From: JBEKHT01 sp049511715
GTDB lineage: Bacteria > Chloroflexota > Anaerolineae > Anaerolineales > RBG-16-64-43
Direction of reading: 5' to 3'
Length of the DNA stretch: 50,388 nucleotides
Assembly (NCBI GenBank): GCA_049511715.1
Contig: JBEKXU010000023.1
Span: 1 to 50,388, forward strand
Position 1 is the first letter of the stretch. Every line of letters starts with the position of its first letter. The position numbers were made by a program, and so were the translations under genes. Shown here piece after piece: positions 34,469 through 43,220 of the stretch. The notes below the pieces were generated by a model. It had not been told where the DNA came from, ran no database searches, and saw only the letters and a program-made list of their open reading frames with translations.

Positions 34469-34474
34469 ATTGTA
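34469..34474 (-). promoter_or_regulatory. Extended -10 element of the cNMP/PH-def operon
   Basis: TACAAT preceded by TGC (extended -10 form) on the minus strand, 12 bases before ATG 34456; the leader would be about 5 bases. Confidence 0.45.
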
Positions 34475-34525
34475 GCATGACGGCCGTCCCCTGCCTTGGA
34501 ACATCTCCATGCAGAACCGCTGTGC

Positions 34526-34531
34526 TATAAT
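34526..34531 (+). promoter_or_regulatory. Extended -10 element of ftsK
   Basis: Perfect TATAAT preceded by TGC (extended -10 form), 54 bases before the GTG start of ftsK. Because transcription starts near 34538, in-frame codons before that point cannot be used. Confidence 0.5.
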
Positions 34532-34585
34532 GCCTTCCCTCGCCAAGGACCAGGGGCGGTTCGTCGCCCCTCCAGCACAGACCCC

Positions 34586-36988
34586 GTGCCCAAGCCCAAC
34601 TCGCGATCCAGAAGCAGACGACCTTCGCCACCTCCCAAGGCGACCCCGGCGGCAAGCCGCTCCTCCGGCGGGGGGAACTCTGAGCGCCGATGGGACGTGC
34701 TCGGTTTTGTGTTGTGTGTCCTGGGGGCCTTCTCCCTGGTGGGCCTCTTCCTGGCCGGGGCAAACTCCTTCACCCATTCCGTTTCGTTTCTCTTGCTCCA
34801 AGGCTTCGGTTGGCCCGGGTTTCTTCTTCCCCTGGCCTTCATGGCCTTGGGCGCTTGGTTCATCCTTCGCCAGTTCCGCCGCTCCCTTGGGCCCCTGACG
34901 GCGGATCGCGTGGCGGGAGTCGCTCTGCTCTATCTGGATCTCTGCCTCAGTCTCCAGTTCTTCGCCCATCCGGGCAGCTGGGCCGAGTCCTTGGCCGTTG
35001 CCCAACAAGGGCATGGTGGCGGTCTGGTCGGAGCTGCCCTGCTTCAGGTCCTCCTGGGCTCCGTGGATTGGTTGGGGACCCTGCTGGTCATGCTGGCCGT
35101 TTTCCTGGCCGGCCTTCTGTTGACGCTGCGAATCCCGCTCCCGGCTCTGGTTTGGGGAGCCTACCATTTGGGGGAAGCCGGGATCCGGGTTGTCCGCCGG
35201 GCTCGGAAAGCTCCGACGGCGGCCACCCGTCCTGGACTGGAGGTGACGGGGCCCGCCCCGCGGCCGGCCGCTGGATCCCCGCCCGGCGAAGTCGCGGCGG
35301 GGCAAACCGCCCTCGGGATTCTGTTATCCGGGACCCCTGGCGCCGAGGCCGTTCCGAAGATAAGCCCGGAACTTGGCGGAGGGGAACCCGAAACCCCGCC
35401 GAGGGACGAGCGAGGGCCTGAGCTCCCGCCTTGGACGCTTCCCGAGGCGGGCCAGCTACTCAACCCCGGAATGGAGGCCGTCCTGAGTGACGAGTTCGAC
35501 CGCCAGCGTTCGCGAAACATCGAGGAGACGCTCGCCTCGTTCGGGGCACCGGCGCGGGTCGTCGAGGTGAATCGGGGGCCGACCATCACTCAATTTGGGG
35601 TGGAGCCTGATTTCGTGGAGGCGCGGGGAGGTAAACGCACACGCGTGAAGGTCAGCAAGATCTCGGCCCTGGCGGACGACTTGGCCCTGGCGCTGGCGGC
35701 GGCCTCTATCCGCATCCAAGCTCCTGTCCCGGGGAAAGGCTTCGTGGGCATCGAGGTGCCGAATACAGAGATCTCTTTGGTAGGTTTGCGAGATGTGGTC
35801 GAGTCGGAGGCGTTCCAGAGGATGAAAGCCCCGTTGCGGTTTGCTTTGGGGCAGGACGTCTCCGGGCACGCGGTCGTAGCTGACCTGGCGGCGATGCCCC
35901 ACCTGCTGATTGCCGGGACCACCGGGTCGGGCAAGTCCGTGTGCGTGAACTCCATCGTGACCTGCTTCTTGCTTCACAATACCCCCGACGATTTGCGCTT
36001 GCTGATGGTCGACCCGAAGCGCGTGGAGCTGACCCACTACAACGGAATCCCGCATCTGTTGGCGCCGGTGGTGGTGGACTTGGATCGGGTGGTCGGCGCC
36101 CTGCAATGGATTACGCGGGAGATGGACGAGCGCTACCACCGTTTTGCCCAGGCAGGCGCCCGCAACCTGGACGACTTCAACCGAAAGGCCGAGGCCTCCA
36201 ATGCGAAGAAGGTCCCGGCCTGGGTTGTGGTGATCGATGAGTTGGCCGACCTGATGCTCATGGCTCCCGACGAAACGGAACGCATCATCACGCGCTTGGC
36301 ACAGCTCTCTCGGGCGACGGGCATCCACTTGATGATCGCCACCCAGCGGCCGTCGGTAGACGTCTTGACTGGGCTGATCAAAGCCAACTTCTCCGCGCGG
36401 ATCTCCTTTGCCGTGGCTTCCTCGGTCGACAGCCGCGTCATTCTCGATCAGCCTGGAGCCGAGCGGCTGCTGGGCCGAGGGGACATGCTTTTCCAGGCGC
36501 CGGATGCGGCGGCTCCGGTCCGGCTGCAAGGCGCTTATGTGTCGGAGATCGAGCTTCTGCGTGTGGTTCAATTCTGGCATCAGGCAGGCTTGGCCCGGCG
36601 GGCCGCGCAGGCCCAAGCGGAGCCAAGAGGCGTGCCGGGGCCGTCGCCGCAAGGTCCCGAACCGGCCGCCTGGGAAGGGAGTTCTTCTGGCCCCCCGCTG
36701 GCGCAGGCGCCGCTTTGGGAAGAGCCTGCATCCGCGAGCGGAGAGGATGAGTTGTTGGAGGAGGCCATCCGCGCGGTTCGTCAGTGGCGCAAAGCCTCGA
36801 CGACACGGCTGCAGCGGAATTTTCGCATTGGATACACGCGCGCCGCCCGCCTTATGGACGCCCTTGAAGAAAAAGGGATCATTGGCCCCCCTCAGAGCGG
36901 TGCGCAACCCCGCGAAGTCATTGACTTCGGCGAAAGGGAGGGCGATGAAGGTCCGCAATCCCCGCGGCGTCCGCCGGAGACAGATTAA
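34586..36988 (+). CDS. ftsK: DNA translocase FtsK/SpoIIIE
   Basis: Septum-located motor that pumps chromosome DNA during division. The 800-residue protein has a basic/proline-rich N-terminus, four membrane segments (about 38-175), a linker, and a motor domain with FGAPARVVEVNRGPTITQFGVEP, Walker A GTTGSGKS (444-451), LLMVDPKRVELTHYNGIPHLL, Walker B VVVIDELADLMLM and GIHLMIATQRPSVDVLTGLIKANF. A C-terminal winged-helix gamma domain (KASTTRLQRNFRIGYTRAARLMDALEEKGIIGP) recognises orienting DNA sequences. GTG 34586 is the best start downstream of the -10 at 34526. It diverges from the cNMP/PH gene. Confidence 0.94.
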   Translation: MPKPNSRSRSRRPSPPPKATPAASRSSGGGNSERRWDVLGFVLCVLGAFSLVGLFLAGANSFTHSVSFLLLQGFGWPGFLLPLAFMALGAWFILRQFRRSLGPLTADRVAGVALLYLDLCLSLQFFAHPGSWAESLAVAQQGHGGGLVGAALLQVLLGSVDWLGTLLVMLAVFLAGLLLTLRIPLPALVWGAYHLGEAGIRVVRRARKAPTAATRPGLEVTGPAPRPAAGSPPGEVAAGQTALGILLSGTPGAEAVPKISPELGGGEPETPPRDERGPELPPWTLPEAGQLLNPGMEAVLSDEFDRQRSRNIEETLASFGAPARVVEVNRGPTITQFGVEPDFVEARGGKRTRVKVSKISALADDLALALAAASIRIQAPVPGKGFVGIEVPNTEISLVGLRDVVESEAFQRMKAPLRFALGQDVSGHAVVADLAAMPHLLIAGTTGSGKSVCVNSIVTCFLLHNTPDDLRLLMVDPKRVELTHYNGIPHLLAPVVVDLDRVVGALQWITREMDERYHRFAQAGARNLDDFNRKAEASNAKKVPAWVVVIDELADLMLMAPDETERIITRLAQLSRATGIHLMIATQRPSVDVLTGLIKANFSARISFAVASSVDSRVILDQPGAERLLGRGDMLFQAPDAAAPVRLQGAYVSEIELLRVVQFWHQAGLARRAAQAQAEPRGVPGPSPQGPEPAAWEGSSSGPPLAQAPLWEEPASASGEDELLEEAIRAVRQWRKASTTRLQRNFRIGYTRAARLMDALEEKGIIGPPQSGAQPREVIDFGEREGDEGPQSPRRPPETD

Positions 36989-37036
36989 GCGCCCTGGGGA
37001 AATTGCCAACCCCGTTGGCCGGAAGGGCCGGAGCGA

Positions 37037-38101
37037 ATGAGAAGGCTGCTGATCGCCAGCTTGCTGGCAGGGACCCTGTTATCCTCGTGCGCTTCCATGA
37101 GGGGCACGATCCCTACGGGTGTGCCGGCGCCCAGCACGCTACCTTCCTCCCCGGCCCCCCTGGCCTCCCCAACCACCGTGCCCGGGATTGTGATTCTCTC
37201 CTCGCCGGGGGTGCCGACCTCAGGGGTTCAGTTGGCCCAGCATGCGATCGGGGCTCTGGCCGGCTCGCGGGGCTGGAAAGTCATGCAGGTTTCTGCCGCT
37301 CCGGAGACTCTCCAGGCCGCGATCGGACAAAAGCCTGCCCTGATCGTCTCCCTCGCCTCCGGGCTGGGAAAGTTGATGGTGCAGAGCGCCCAAGCCAATC
37401 CCTCCCTCCGTTTCGTCGCCGTGGAGGAACCTCAAGCCCAGCCCGAAAAGAACCTGCTGGTCATCGGAGCCAGCGCGCGGGAGGATGAGGAGGCGTTCTT
37501 GGCTGGCGCGCTGGCCGGGATTGATAACACTAACCACCGAGCGGGTTGGGTTGGCGAACTCAACAGCCTGAGGGGGAAAATCTATGAGAATGGTTTCCTT
37601 CATGGCGTTCGCTACACTTGCCCGCTTTGCCTGGTGTACCCGTATGAACTGCCGCCCGGATCCCCTGCGGAGGCAGGGGACGCCGCCTCCGACACGCTCC
37701 GGGCGGACAATGTCGATACCGCCTCCGCAATCCCGGGGCCTGCCGGCGATCGGGCCCTGCTGGATCTGTCGGCGGGCCTGGTGCGCGTTTCCAGCCCGGA
37801 CCCTGACCTGTGGGCGAGGGTCTACGGCCAGGGGCAGGAGAAAGGCGCCTCCAATGTCCTCGGCTGGGCGAGGACGCGGCCCGATTTGCTCCTGGCCAGG
37901 GCTTTGCCCGAATTATTGGAGGGCCATCTGGGCGCCGTAGCTTTTCCGTATTCCTTGGAAGGAGGGGGCCTGGATCTTCAGGCCTCCCCCAACCCTTGGA
38001 TCAGTCCGGGTCTGCAGGCGAACCTGACCGAGATGGTGATCCAACTCAAGTCGGGCGAGTTGGATATCGGGGTCAACCCTGAGACCGGAGACCCGGAATA
38101 A
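37037..38101 (+). CDS. BMP-family-like substrate-binding lipoprotein
   Basis: A 354-residue exported lipoprotein: signal MRRLLIASLLAGTLLSSC with lipobox LSSC, a short proline/serine/threonine stalk, then a periplasmic-binding-type fold resembling the basic membrane protein (BMP/Med) family, seen in KPALIVSLASGLGKLMVQSAQANPSLRFVAVEE, EDEEAFLAGALAGI and RAGWVGELNSLRGKIYENGFLHGVRY. BMP proteins bind nucleosides or related ligands for ABC uptake, but no transporter genes are adjacent, so a lone sensor or scavenger is equally possible. The start follows GGAAGGGCCGGAGCGA, 48 bp after ftsK. Confidence 0.78.
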   Translation: MRRLLIASLLAGTLLSSCASMRGTIPTGVPAPSTLPSSPAPLASPTTVPGIVILSSPGVPTSGVQLAQHAIGALAGSRGWKVMQVSAAPETLQAAIGQKPALIVSLASGLGKLMVQSAQANPSLRFVAVEEPQAQPEKNLLVIGASAREDEEAFLAGALAGIDNTNHRAGWVGELNSLRGKIYENGFLHGVRYTCPLCLVYPYELPPGSPAEAGDAASDTLRADNVDTASAIPGPAGDRALLDLSAGLVRVSSPDPDLWARVYGQGQEKGASNVLGWARTRPDLLLARALPELLEGHLGAVAFPYSLEGGGLDLQASPNPWISPGLQANLTEMVIQLKSGELDIGVNPETGDPE

Positions 38102-38133
38102 GGGCTTCGGGGCGGCCGGAAGCTGTTGTGTGC

Positions 38134-38162
38134 TTGACTCAGAACGGATGTTCGTGTAGCAT
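38134..38162 (+). promoter_or_regulatory. lexA promoter with embedded SOS operator
   Basis: TTGACT (-35, 38134-38139), a 17-base spacer, TAGCAT (-10, 38157-38162). The spacer contains AGAACGGATGTTCG (38141-38154), a near match to the Bacillus-type LexA box CGAAC-N4-GTTCG. LexA bound here would cover the promoter, so lexA is most likely self-repressed and induced by DNA damage. Confidence 0.82.
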
Positions 38163-38172
38163 GGGAGACAGG

Positions 38173-38244
38173 ATGAAAGAGGGCAGCGGAGCCGGTCAGG
38201 CCAAGTGGCGGCCGCTGGCGCCTCTCTGCGGAGAACCCAGATGA
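38173..38244 (+). CDS. Possible 23-codon leader peptide coupled to lexA
   Basis: ATG 38173 follows GGGAGACAGG and opens a 23-codon frame (MKEGSGAGQAKWRPL...) whose TGA overlaps the lexA ATG (ATGA). It lies downstream of the lexA promoter. The arrangement would allow translational coupling, but the peptide is unremarkable and the frame may be chance. Confidence 0.25.
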   Translation: MKEGSGAGQAKWRPLAPLCGEPR

Positions 38245-38903
38245 ACCAAGGCAACCTCACACCCCGGCAAGCTGAGATGAAGAAATACATCGAGGACTAC
38301 TTCGCAGATCACGGATATGCTCCGTCCTACCGCGAGATCATGAAAAAGGTCGGAATCCCGTCGCTCTCCGTAGTGCGCTACAACCTGGAGCGCCTCCAGC
38401 GCGGGGGCTTCTTGGAGAGGGATCCCGGGGTGGCGCGCGGGATCCGCCCGCGATCCGCGCAACTGCGCCCCATTCGCGTGTGGGGGTACATTGCGGCGGG
38501 CGAACCGACACCTGTCCCGGGGGTCAGCGACCCTCTTTTCGGCCCCGATGAAGCGCTGGCGATCTCTCGGGATCTCCTGCCGAGGGACCGCGACCTGTTC
38601 GCCCTGATCGTGCGCGGGGATTCCATGATCGACGCCATGGTCCATGATGGCGACTACGTGATTCTCAAGCCGGAGCAACAGGCCCGCAACGGAGAAATGG
38701 TTGCGGTCTGGCTGAGGGACCGCGAAGAAACAACCCTCAAGTACTTCTTCTATGAGAACGGAAGGGTGCGCCTGCAACCGGCCAACCCTTCCATGACCCC
38801 AATCCTTATTGACAATCCGGAGAACGTCGAGATCCGGGGCCGGGTGGTCATGGTTGTGCGCCAGCTGGAACGTCCGCGCTGGCCAAGCCCGCTGAGTGGC
38901 TGA
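38241..38903 (+). CDS. lexA: SOS regulator LexA
   Basis: Self-cleaving repressor of DNA-damage genes, 220 residues. The N-terminal winged helix (LTPRQAEMKKYIEDYFADHGYAPSYREIMKKVGIPSLSVVRYNLERLQRGGFLER) is followed by a peptidase S24 domain with the Ala-Gly cleavage site in YIAAGEP (86-87), the nucleophile in VRGDSM (Ser128) and the general base lysine in ETTLKYFF (Lys167). All catalytic parts are intact. A matching operator lies in its own promoter. The recognition helix has PSLSVVRYNL in place of the common SSTSTVHRHL-type sequence, so the operator may deviate. Confidence 0.95.
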   Translation: MNQGNLTPRQAEMKKYIEDYFADHGYAPSYREIMKKVGIPSLSVVRYNLERLQRGGFLERDPGVARGIRPRSAQLRPIRVWGYIAAGEPTPVPGVSDPLFGPDEALAISRDLLPRDRDLFALIVRGDSMIDAMVHDGDYVILKPEQQARNGEMVAVWLRDREETTLKYFFYENGRVRLQPANPSMTPILIDNPENVEIRGRVVMVVRQLERPRWPSPLSG

Positions 38904-38942
38904 GGCCCGAACTCCCGCGGGGCCCATTCGTCACCCGCGACG

Positions 38943-38948
38943 TATAAT
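38943..38948 (+). promoter_or_regulatory. -10 element of the NERD-like gene
   Basis: Perfect TATAAT, 29 bases before ATG 38978; a GTGGAGGAAG ribosome site lies between. No good -35. Confidence 0.5.
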
Positions 38949-38977
38949 CGGCCGCGGCATCAGTGGAGGAAGCTCAC

Positions 38978-39796
38978 ATGAGAGTCCTTGACTTCTCCAC
39001 TTTCCGAGACTCCAAAGGGGGCATCGGCCTGGGGGCGCGGCTAAGCGGATGGCTGAGGAACGGCGTCGCCTGGACGGCCGAGATTCAGATGCAGGACCGA
39101 ATCGTCGCCCGCTTCGCCAAGGTGCTGGGCGATGAGTTTGTCATGCTCCGCAACACGACCTTCCCCGGCGTTGAGGTTCCAATCCCCCTGATTCTGGTGG
39201 GATCCTTCGGGCTGCGGGTCATGGACACCACTGGCATTCGCGGAACGTTCCGCGCCAAAGGGGATCAGTGGATGGTCTTGGGTTCCTCGGGGAGCTTCAA
39301 GAGCTCGCGGCCGAATCTGGCGGCCCACCTTCGGATCTACGGAGAAATGGTTCGCGGTCGCCTCAGTTCCCGGGGACTCAGTATGCCCGATGCCGAACCC
39401 GTGCTTGTCGTGGCGAGGCCTGAGACCTATATCGAGAATATCAAATCGCCCGTTCGCATTGTATTGGCCGACGGCGTGGAGAATTTTGCAACCACCCTGG
39501 GCCAGTCCCGGCCTCTGTTTGGCCCCCAGATGGTCGAGGAGGTCGTGCAAGCCCTGCAACCCTCCTCGGCAGCGCCGGAGAGCCCGGGCGGCCCGGTCGA
39601 GGAGGCCCCGGCGGTGGAGTCTCCGCCCGTGGAGGCCTCGACCGCAATCCCGGTCGAGGAAACCCGGGCCCGTGCTCCCGCCCGTGGCCGGTTAACCACT
39701 CGGCACTGGCTTTTGTTGGGGCTGATGCTGATCCTGGACCTATGTGTCCTTGGAATCCTTGCGGCGCTGGTCGTGTCCAGCCTGCTGGTCCGCTAG
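38978..39796 (+). CDS. Membrane-anchored protein with degenerate NERD-like domain
   Basis: A 272-residue protein. Residues about 35-150 resemble a nuclease-related (NERD) domain (LGDEFVMLRNTTFPGVEVPIPLILVGSFGLRVMDTTGIRGTFRAKGDQWMVL), but the usual catalytic elements are altered: the IDHLLV aspartate position reads IPLILV and the ETK motif reads MDT. A proline/glutamate/alanine-rich stretch (about 190-235) leads to one C-terminal membrane segment (about 243-268), making it a tail-anchored protein facing the cytoplasm. It is probably a binding rather than cleaving domain. ATG 38978 follows GGAGGAAGCTCAC. The NERD assignment is by eye. Confidence 0.62.
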   Translation: MRVLDFSTFRDSKGGIGLGARLSGWLRNGVAWTAEIQMQDRIVARFAKVLGDEFVMLRNTTFPGVEVPIPLILVGSFGLRVMDTTGIRGTFRAKGDQWMVLGSSGSFKSSRPNLAAHLRIYGEMVRGRLSSRGLSMPDAEPVLVVARPETYIENIKSPVRIVLADGVENFATTLGQSRPLFGPQMVEEVVQALQPSSAAPESPGGPVEEAPAVESPPVEASTAIPVEETRARAPARGRLTTRHWLLLGLMLILDLCVLGILAALVVSSLLVR

Positions 39797-39865
39797 CCTT
39801 CCCGCCCTGAGCCCCTCTCCGGCCTCGCTGCCACCGGAAACCGGCCGCAGGCAGGGGGTCTCTGA

Positions 39866-39871
39866 TAGAAT
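39866..39871 (+). promoter_or_regulatory. -10 element close to the GT2 start codon
   Basis: TAGAAT, 9 bases before ATG 39881; the predicted leader is 0-3 bases. Confidence 0.45.
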
Positions 39872-39880
39872 CTCGACGCC

Positions 39881-40642
39881 ATGGCGGACCCGCCTTTCCT
39901 CTCCGTAGTCATCCCCGCCCACAACGAAGAAAACCGGCTACCCGCGACCCTGACGCGCGTTCAGAGGTTTCTCAATCAGAAGAACCTTCATGCGGAGGTT
40001 CTCGTGGTGGAAAATGGAAGCCGGGATGGGACCGCAAAGGTGGTGCGCGAGGCCTACCGGGATTTCCCCGAGTTGCGGCTCATTCAAGTTGCCCCCCGGG
40101 GAAAGGGTCGGGCAGTCCAAGTTGGGATGTTGGCCGCGCAGGGAGCCTATCGCTTTCAGTGCGATGCAGATCTGTCCATGCCGATCGACGAGGTGATGAA
40201 TTTTCTGCCGCCTCGGCTGGTGGATGTGGACGTTGCCATTGCCTCACGGGAGGCAGCTGGGGCGCGGCGTATCGGCGAACCGGCCTCCCGGCATGCCATG
40301 GGCCGGGTGTTTGCCTTCCTCGTGAAATGGATCGTACTCCCGGGGTTTGAAGACAGCCAGTGCGGGTTCAAGTGCTACCGCGCCGTGGCGGCCGAAGAAA
40401 TCTTCCGTCGCCAACAGCTGACGGGCTGGACTTTTGATGTCGAAGATCTGTTTCTGGCTCTCCAGCTGGGGTACCGCATCAGAGAGGTTCCCGTTTCGTG
40501 GCAATACAGCCCGGAGAGCCGAGTGCACATGATCCGGGATCCAGCCCACATGCTTCTTGACCTGTTCCGCATCCGCTGGAACTGGATGCGGGGAGCCTAT
40601 GGCCGCCCCGACCCGGCGAAATTACCCCACCCTCAAGCTTGA
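39881..40642 (+). CDS. GT2 glycosyltransferase (dolichyl-phosphate glucosyltransferase-like)
   Basis: A 253-residue family 2 glycosyltransferase that probably transfers a sugar from a nucleotide sugar to a polyprenyl phosphate. It begins LSVVIPAHNEENRLPATL, has VLVVENGSRDGTAKVV, GKGRAVQVGMLAAQGAYRFQCDADLSMPIDE (DxD-type metal site DAD) and the later CGFKCYRA...GWTFDVEDLFLALQLGYRIREVPVSW, typical of the Alg5/DPG-synthase-like group. No membrane segments are seen. Stop overlaps the rnhB start by 44 bp. Transcription probably starts only a few bases before the ATG. Confidence 0.9.
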   Translation: MADPPFLSVVIPAHNEENRLPATLTRVQRFLNQKNLHAEVLVVENGSRDGTAKVVREAYRDFPELRLIQVAPRGKGRAVQVGMLAAQGAYRFQCDADLSMPIDEVMNFLPPRLVDVDVAIASREAAGARRIGEPASRHAMGRVFAFLVKWIVLPGFEDSQCGFKCYRAVAAEEIFRRQQLTGWTFDVEDLFLALQLGYRIREVPVSWQYSPESRVHMIRDPAHMLLDLFRIRWNWMRGAYGRPDPAKLPHPQA

Positions 40643-41282
40643 ACGCTCCCTGTTCCGCTGCGGGGCCGAACGGATGGCAGGTCTCGATGAGGTCGGCCGA
40701 GGAGCGTGGGCCGGACCTTTGGTAGCGGCCGCGGTGGTTCTTCCGGTCGCCAACCCGGGGCTGGGGGGTGCCCTGCGCGGGGTCCGCGACTCGAAACTGA
40801 TGACCCCGAAACAGCGAACGCAGGCCGGACTGGAGATTCGCCGGGTTTGTTTGGCGTGGGCGGTGGGGTGGGCTGGCCCGGAGGAAGTGGATGAAATCGG
40901 GCCGCTGAAAGCCAGCCGTCTCGCCATGATGCGAGCTCTCGACCGGCTGCCCCTCGAGGTAGATCATCTATTGCTCGACTACCTGCTTCTGCCGGATTGC
41001 GCCACCCCCCAGACGGCGCTGCCCCATGGCGACCGGCTCGTTCTATCGATTGCCGCGGCTTCGGTGCTGGCGAAGGTCTGGAGAGACGAGCAAATGGCGT
41101 TGCTCGATCGTTCCTTCCCGGGATATGCCTTTGCCCAGCACAAGGGATATGGGACGGAGCTCCACCGCAGATCCTTGAAGGCTCTCGGACCTTGCCCGAT
41201 CCACCGCTTGTCCTATCATCCGGTGGCCGAGGCGGCCCGCAACGCTGGGGACAGGATCTGCGCCTCCCCTCCGAGGAATTAG
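40599..41282 (+). CDS. rnhB: Ribonuclease HII
   Basis: Removes RNA and single ribonucleotides from DNA. The 227-residue protein has the active-site motif GLDEVGRGAWAGPLVAAAVVL (Asp30, Glu31), RDSKLMTPKQR, a third acidic residue in LLLDYLL (Asp127) and the conserved SIAAASVLAKVWRDEQM...YAFAQHKGYGT. ATG 40599 (MAAPTRRNYP) overlaps the end of the GT2 gene, so the pair is probably translated from one mRNA. Confidence 0.94.
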   Translation: MAAPTRRNYPTLKLERSLFRCGAERMAGLDEVGRGAWAGPLVAAAVVLPVANPGLGGALRGVRDSKLMTPKQRTQAGLEIRRVCLAWAVGWAGPEEVDEIGPLKASRLAMMRALDRLPLEVDHLLLDYLLLPDCATPQTALPHGDRLVLSIAAASVLAKVWRDEQMALLDRSFPGYAFAQHKGYGTELHRRSLKALGPCPIHRLSYHPVAEAARNAGDRICASPPRN

Positions 41283-41288
41283 GCCCGG

Positions 41289-42551
41289 CTATCCGTGCCC
41301 AGGCCTCGCACCGACCCCGCGCATGCGCTTTCGCCCCGGCGCCAAGCGCAACCAGCGGGCGGGAGCGAGGGCCTCGGGCACCGGTTCGCCCAGCACTCTT
41401 TCGTAGATTTTCTCGTAGTTGCGCAGGGAATCGTCCAGGCTGTGCAGCTGGGCTCTCTCCAGGCTGGCCGCTCCCATCTGGGGCAGCCGTTCGGGGTGGT
41501 CCGCAAGGATGGCCATGTGCCGGGAGGCGTCCAGCGCATCGCCGGCCCGGAACAGGAACCCGTTGACGCCTTCACTGACCAGTTCCGGCAGGGCCTTGGC
41601 CCGGGCCGCCAGAATCGGGAGGCCGCTGGCCATCGCCTCGAGGGTGGCGATGCTCAGCAGCTCGGCTTCGCTGGGCATCACAAACACGTCGGCGCTGTCC
41701 ATGAGGCCGGGCAGGTCTTCATCCGGAACGTAACCGGTGAACCGCGCGTTCCCTTCCAGCCCCAGGACGGCGGCCAGCCTCCGCATGGCCTCCCATTCCG
41801 CTCCGCGGCCAGTGATGGCGACCTGGAGGTCGGCCCGGTGCAGCAGAGCCAACGCCCGCAGCAGCACATCGACCCGCTTTTCGCGGTCAACGCGCCCGAC
41901 AAAGAGGAAGAGTCGTTGCCCGGGGTTCAGTCCGTAGCGTGCCCGCATGGCCTCCCGGTCGGCCGCCGCGCCAGGATGGAAACGCCTCAGGTTGACTCCG
42001 CACGAAATGGGAAACACGGGCACCCGCAACCCCCGCCGGTGAATGATGTCGGCCGCCGTTTTCGAGGGGGTGGTGGCTACCTCCAGGCCGTTGTACAGGC
42101 CCAAAACCCATTGCCACAGCGCCCACGCCAGGGCCGGTTGCAACGCTTGGCCAGCGGGGATATAGGGGATGACATTTTCGGGAATCAAGTGATTGGTCCC
42201 CACCAGGTGGATGCGGCGCTGGCGAGCCGCCTGCGCCGCGGCGCGGCTGATCGGGTAGGGGTCTTGGATGTGGACGATCTCGGGCCGAAAGCGTTCCAAG
42301 GCGCCGCGCACCGCCAACATCGGGCTCAGGGTGAGATAGGTTTCAGGATGCAGGAACGAGAGGGCCACCGACGAGAGGGCCTGGATCTCCACTTGATTAC
42401 GGATGAGCTCGTAGGCTCCCCCTCTCTCCGAGGGAACCAGGGCGAGCACCTGATGCCCCCCTCGAGCCAGACCTTCGGCAAGGTTGACCGTAAACGTGGA
42501 CTGACCATTCGACGCCGGGTAGTAAGTCTGCCCGGCAATCGCAATGCGCAT
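41289..42551 (-). CDS. GT4-family glycosyltransferase
   Basis: GT-B fold glycosyltransferase of 420 residues, similar to mannosyl- or glucosyltransferases that build glycolipids. It starts MRIAIAGQTYYPASNGQSTFTVNLAEGLARGGHQVLAL, and the donor-binding C-terminal half shows FVGRVDREKRVDVLLRAL, ARFTGYVPDEDLPGLMDSADVFVMPSEAELLSIATLEAMASGLPI, the E-x7-E signature region. The final 30 residues are arginine-rich. The gene converges with rnhB (6 bp between stops) and begins 15 bp after the DedA gene, so it is probably co-transcribed with it in envelope assembly. Confidence 0.91.
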   Translation of the reverse strand: MRIAIAGQTYYPASNGQSTFTVNLAEGLARGGHQVLALVPSERGGAYELIRNQVEIQALSSVALSFLHPETYLTLSPMLAVRGALERFRPEIVHIQDPYPISRAAAQAARQRRIHLVGTNHLIPENVIPYIPAGQALQPALAWALWQWVLGLYNGLEVATTPSKTAADIIHRRGLRVPVFPISCGVNLRRFHPGAAADREAMRARYGLNPGQRLFLFVGRVDREKRVDVLLRALALLHRADLQVAITGRGAEWEAMRRLAAVLGLEGNARFTGYVPDEDLPGLMDSADVFVMPSEAELLSIATLEAMASGLPILAARAKALPELVSEGVNGFLFRAGDALDASRHMAILADHPERLPQMGAASLERAQLHSLDDSLRNYEKIYERVLGEPVPEALAPARWLRLAPGRKRMRGVGARPGHG

Positions 42552-42566
42552 AATCCTCGGGCCTCT

Positions 42567-43220
42567 CTATGGGCTGTCCTGCAGGCCGTCGGGCGCAGAA
42601 TCGCCCAAGGCGTTTCTGTCTCGCAAGCTGCGACGCGCCAGATTGAGAAGGAGGAGGATGAACGCCGCTGTTCCGACCAGGGCGGCCGCTTGCAGGTCGG
42701 CCTCGACGCTCTTAATGGCCTCGGTCGTGTAGTATCCCACCAGGACCAGCGACCCCGTCCAGATGGTCTCTCCGAGCACCAGGAAGGGGAACCAGCGGCG
42801 CACCGGGGACTTGGCCAGTCCCGCGGCGAGGAGGGAGGGAATCATCAGGACCGCAGATAGCTTCGCGAAGAAGAGAATCTTCGCCGCGTGGTCAACCATG
42901 CTCCGCCGGAGTCGTTCCACCTGGCTGCGCCTCACGCCCAGCCATTTTCCGGATCGGAGAACCCACTCAATCCTGCCAGCATATCCGATGGAGTACCAGA
43001 CCATGTCTGCGGTCAGGTTGCCGGAGGCCGCAGACACAAAAACCCATCCTGGACGCATCAAGCCATCCGAAGCGGCCGCCGCGCCCAGCAAGGTGGAGAA
43101 TGGTCCCTCAACAGCGACGAGAGCGAAAAGGACGAGATAATTCAAGGGGCCGAAGTTCGGGAACTGCCCGCTCTGCAGGTACCCGGTCATGCCCACGATG
43201 AAACGGAGAACCGCATCCAT
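42567..43220 (-). CDS. DedA-family membrane protein
   Basis: SNARE-associated/DedA-family protein, a group linked to polyprenyl-phosphate or phospholipid transport across the membrane. Family features are LFALVAVEGPFSTLLGAAAASDGL, FVSAASGNLTADMVWYSIGYAGR, AAKILFFAKLSAVLMIPSLLAAGLAKSPVRRWFPF and ETIWTGSLVLVGYYTTEAI; about five membrane segments are predicted. ATG 43220 (217 residues) is preferred because the frame further up (to 43322) is not membrane-like and begins inside a TACAAT -10 element. The GT4 gene downstream fits a joint role in glycolipid export. Confidence 0.86.
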   Translation of the reverse strand: MDAVLRFIVGMTGYLQSGQFPNFGPLNYLVLFALVAVEGPFSTLLGAAAASDGLMRPGWVFVSAASGNLTADMVWYSIGYAGRIEWVLRSGKWLGVRRSQVERLRRSMVDHAAKILFFAKLSAVLMIPSLLAAGLAKSPVRRWFPFLVLGETIWTGSLVLVGYYTTEAIKSVEADLQAAALVGTAAFILLLLNLARRSLRDRNALGDSAPDGLQDSP

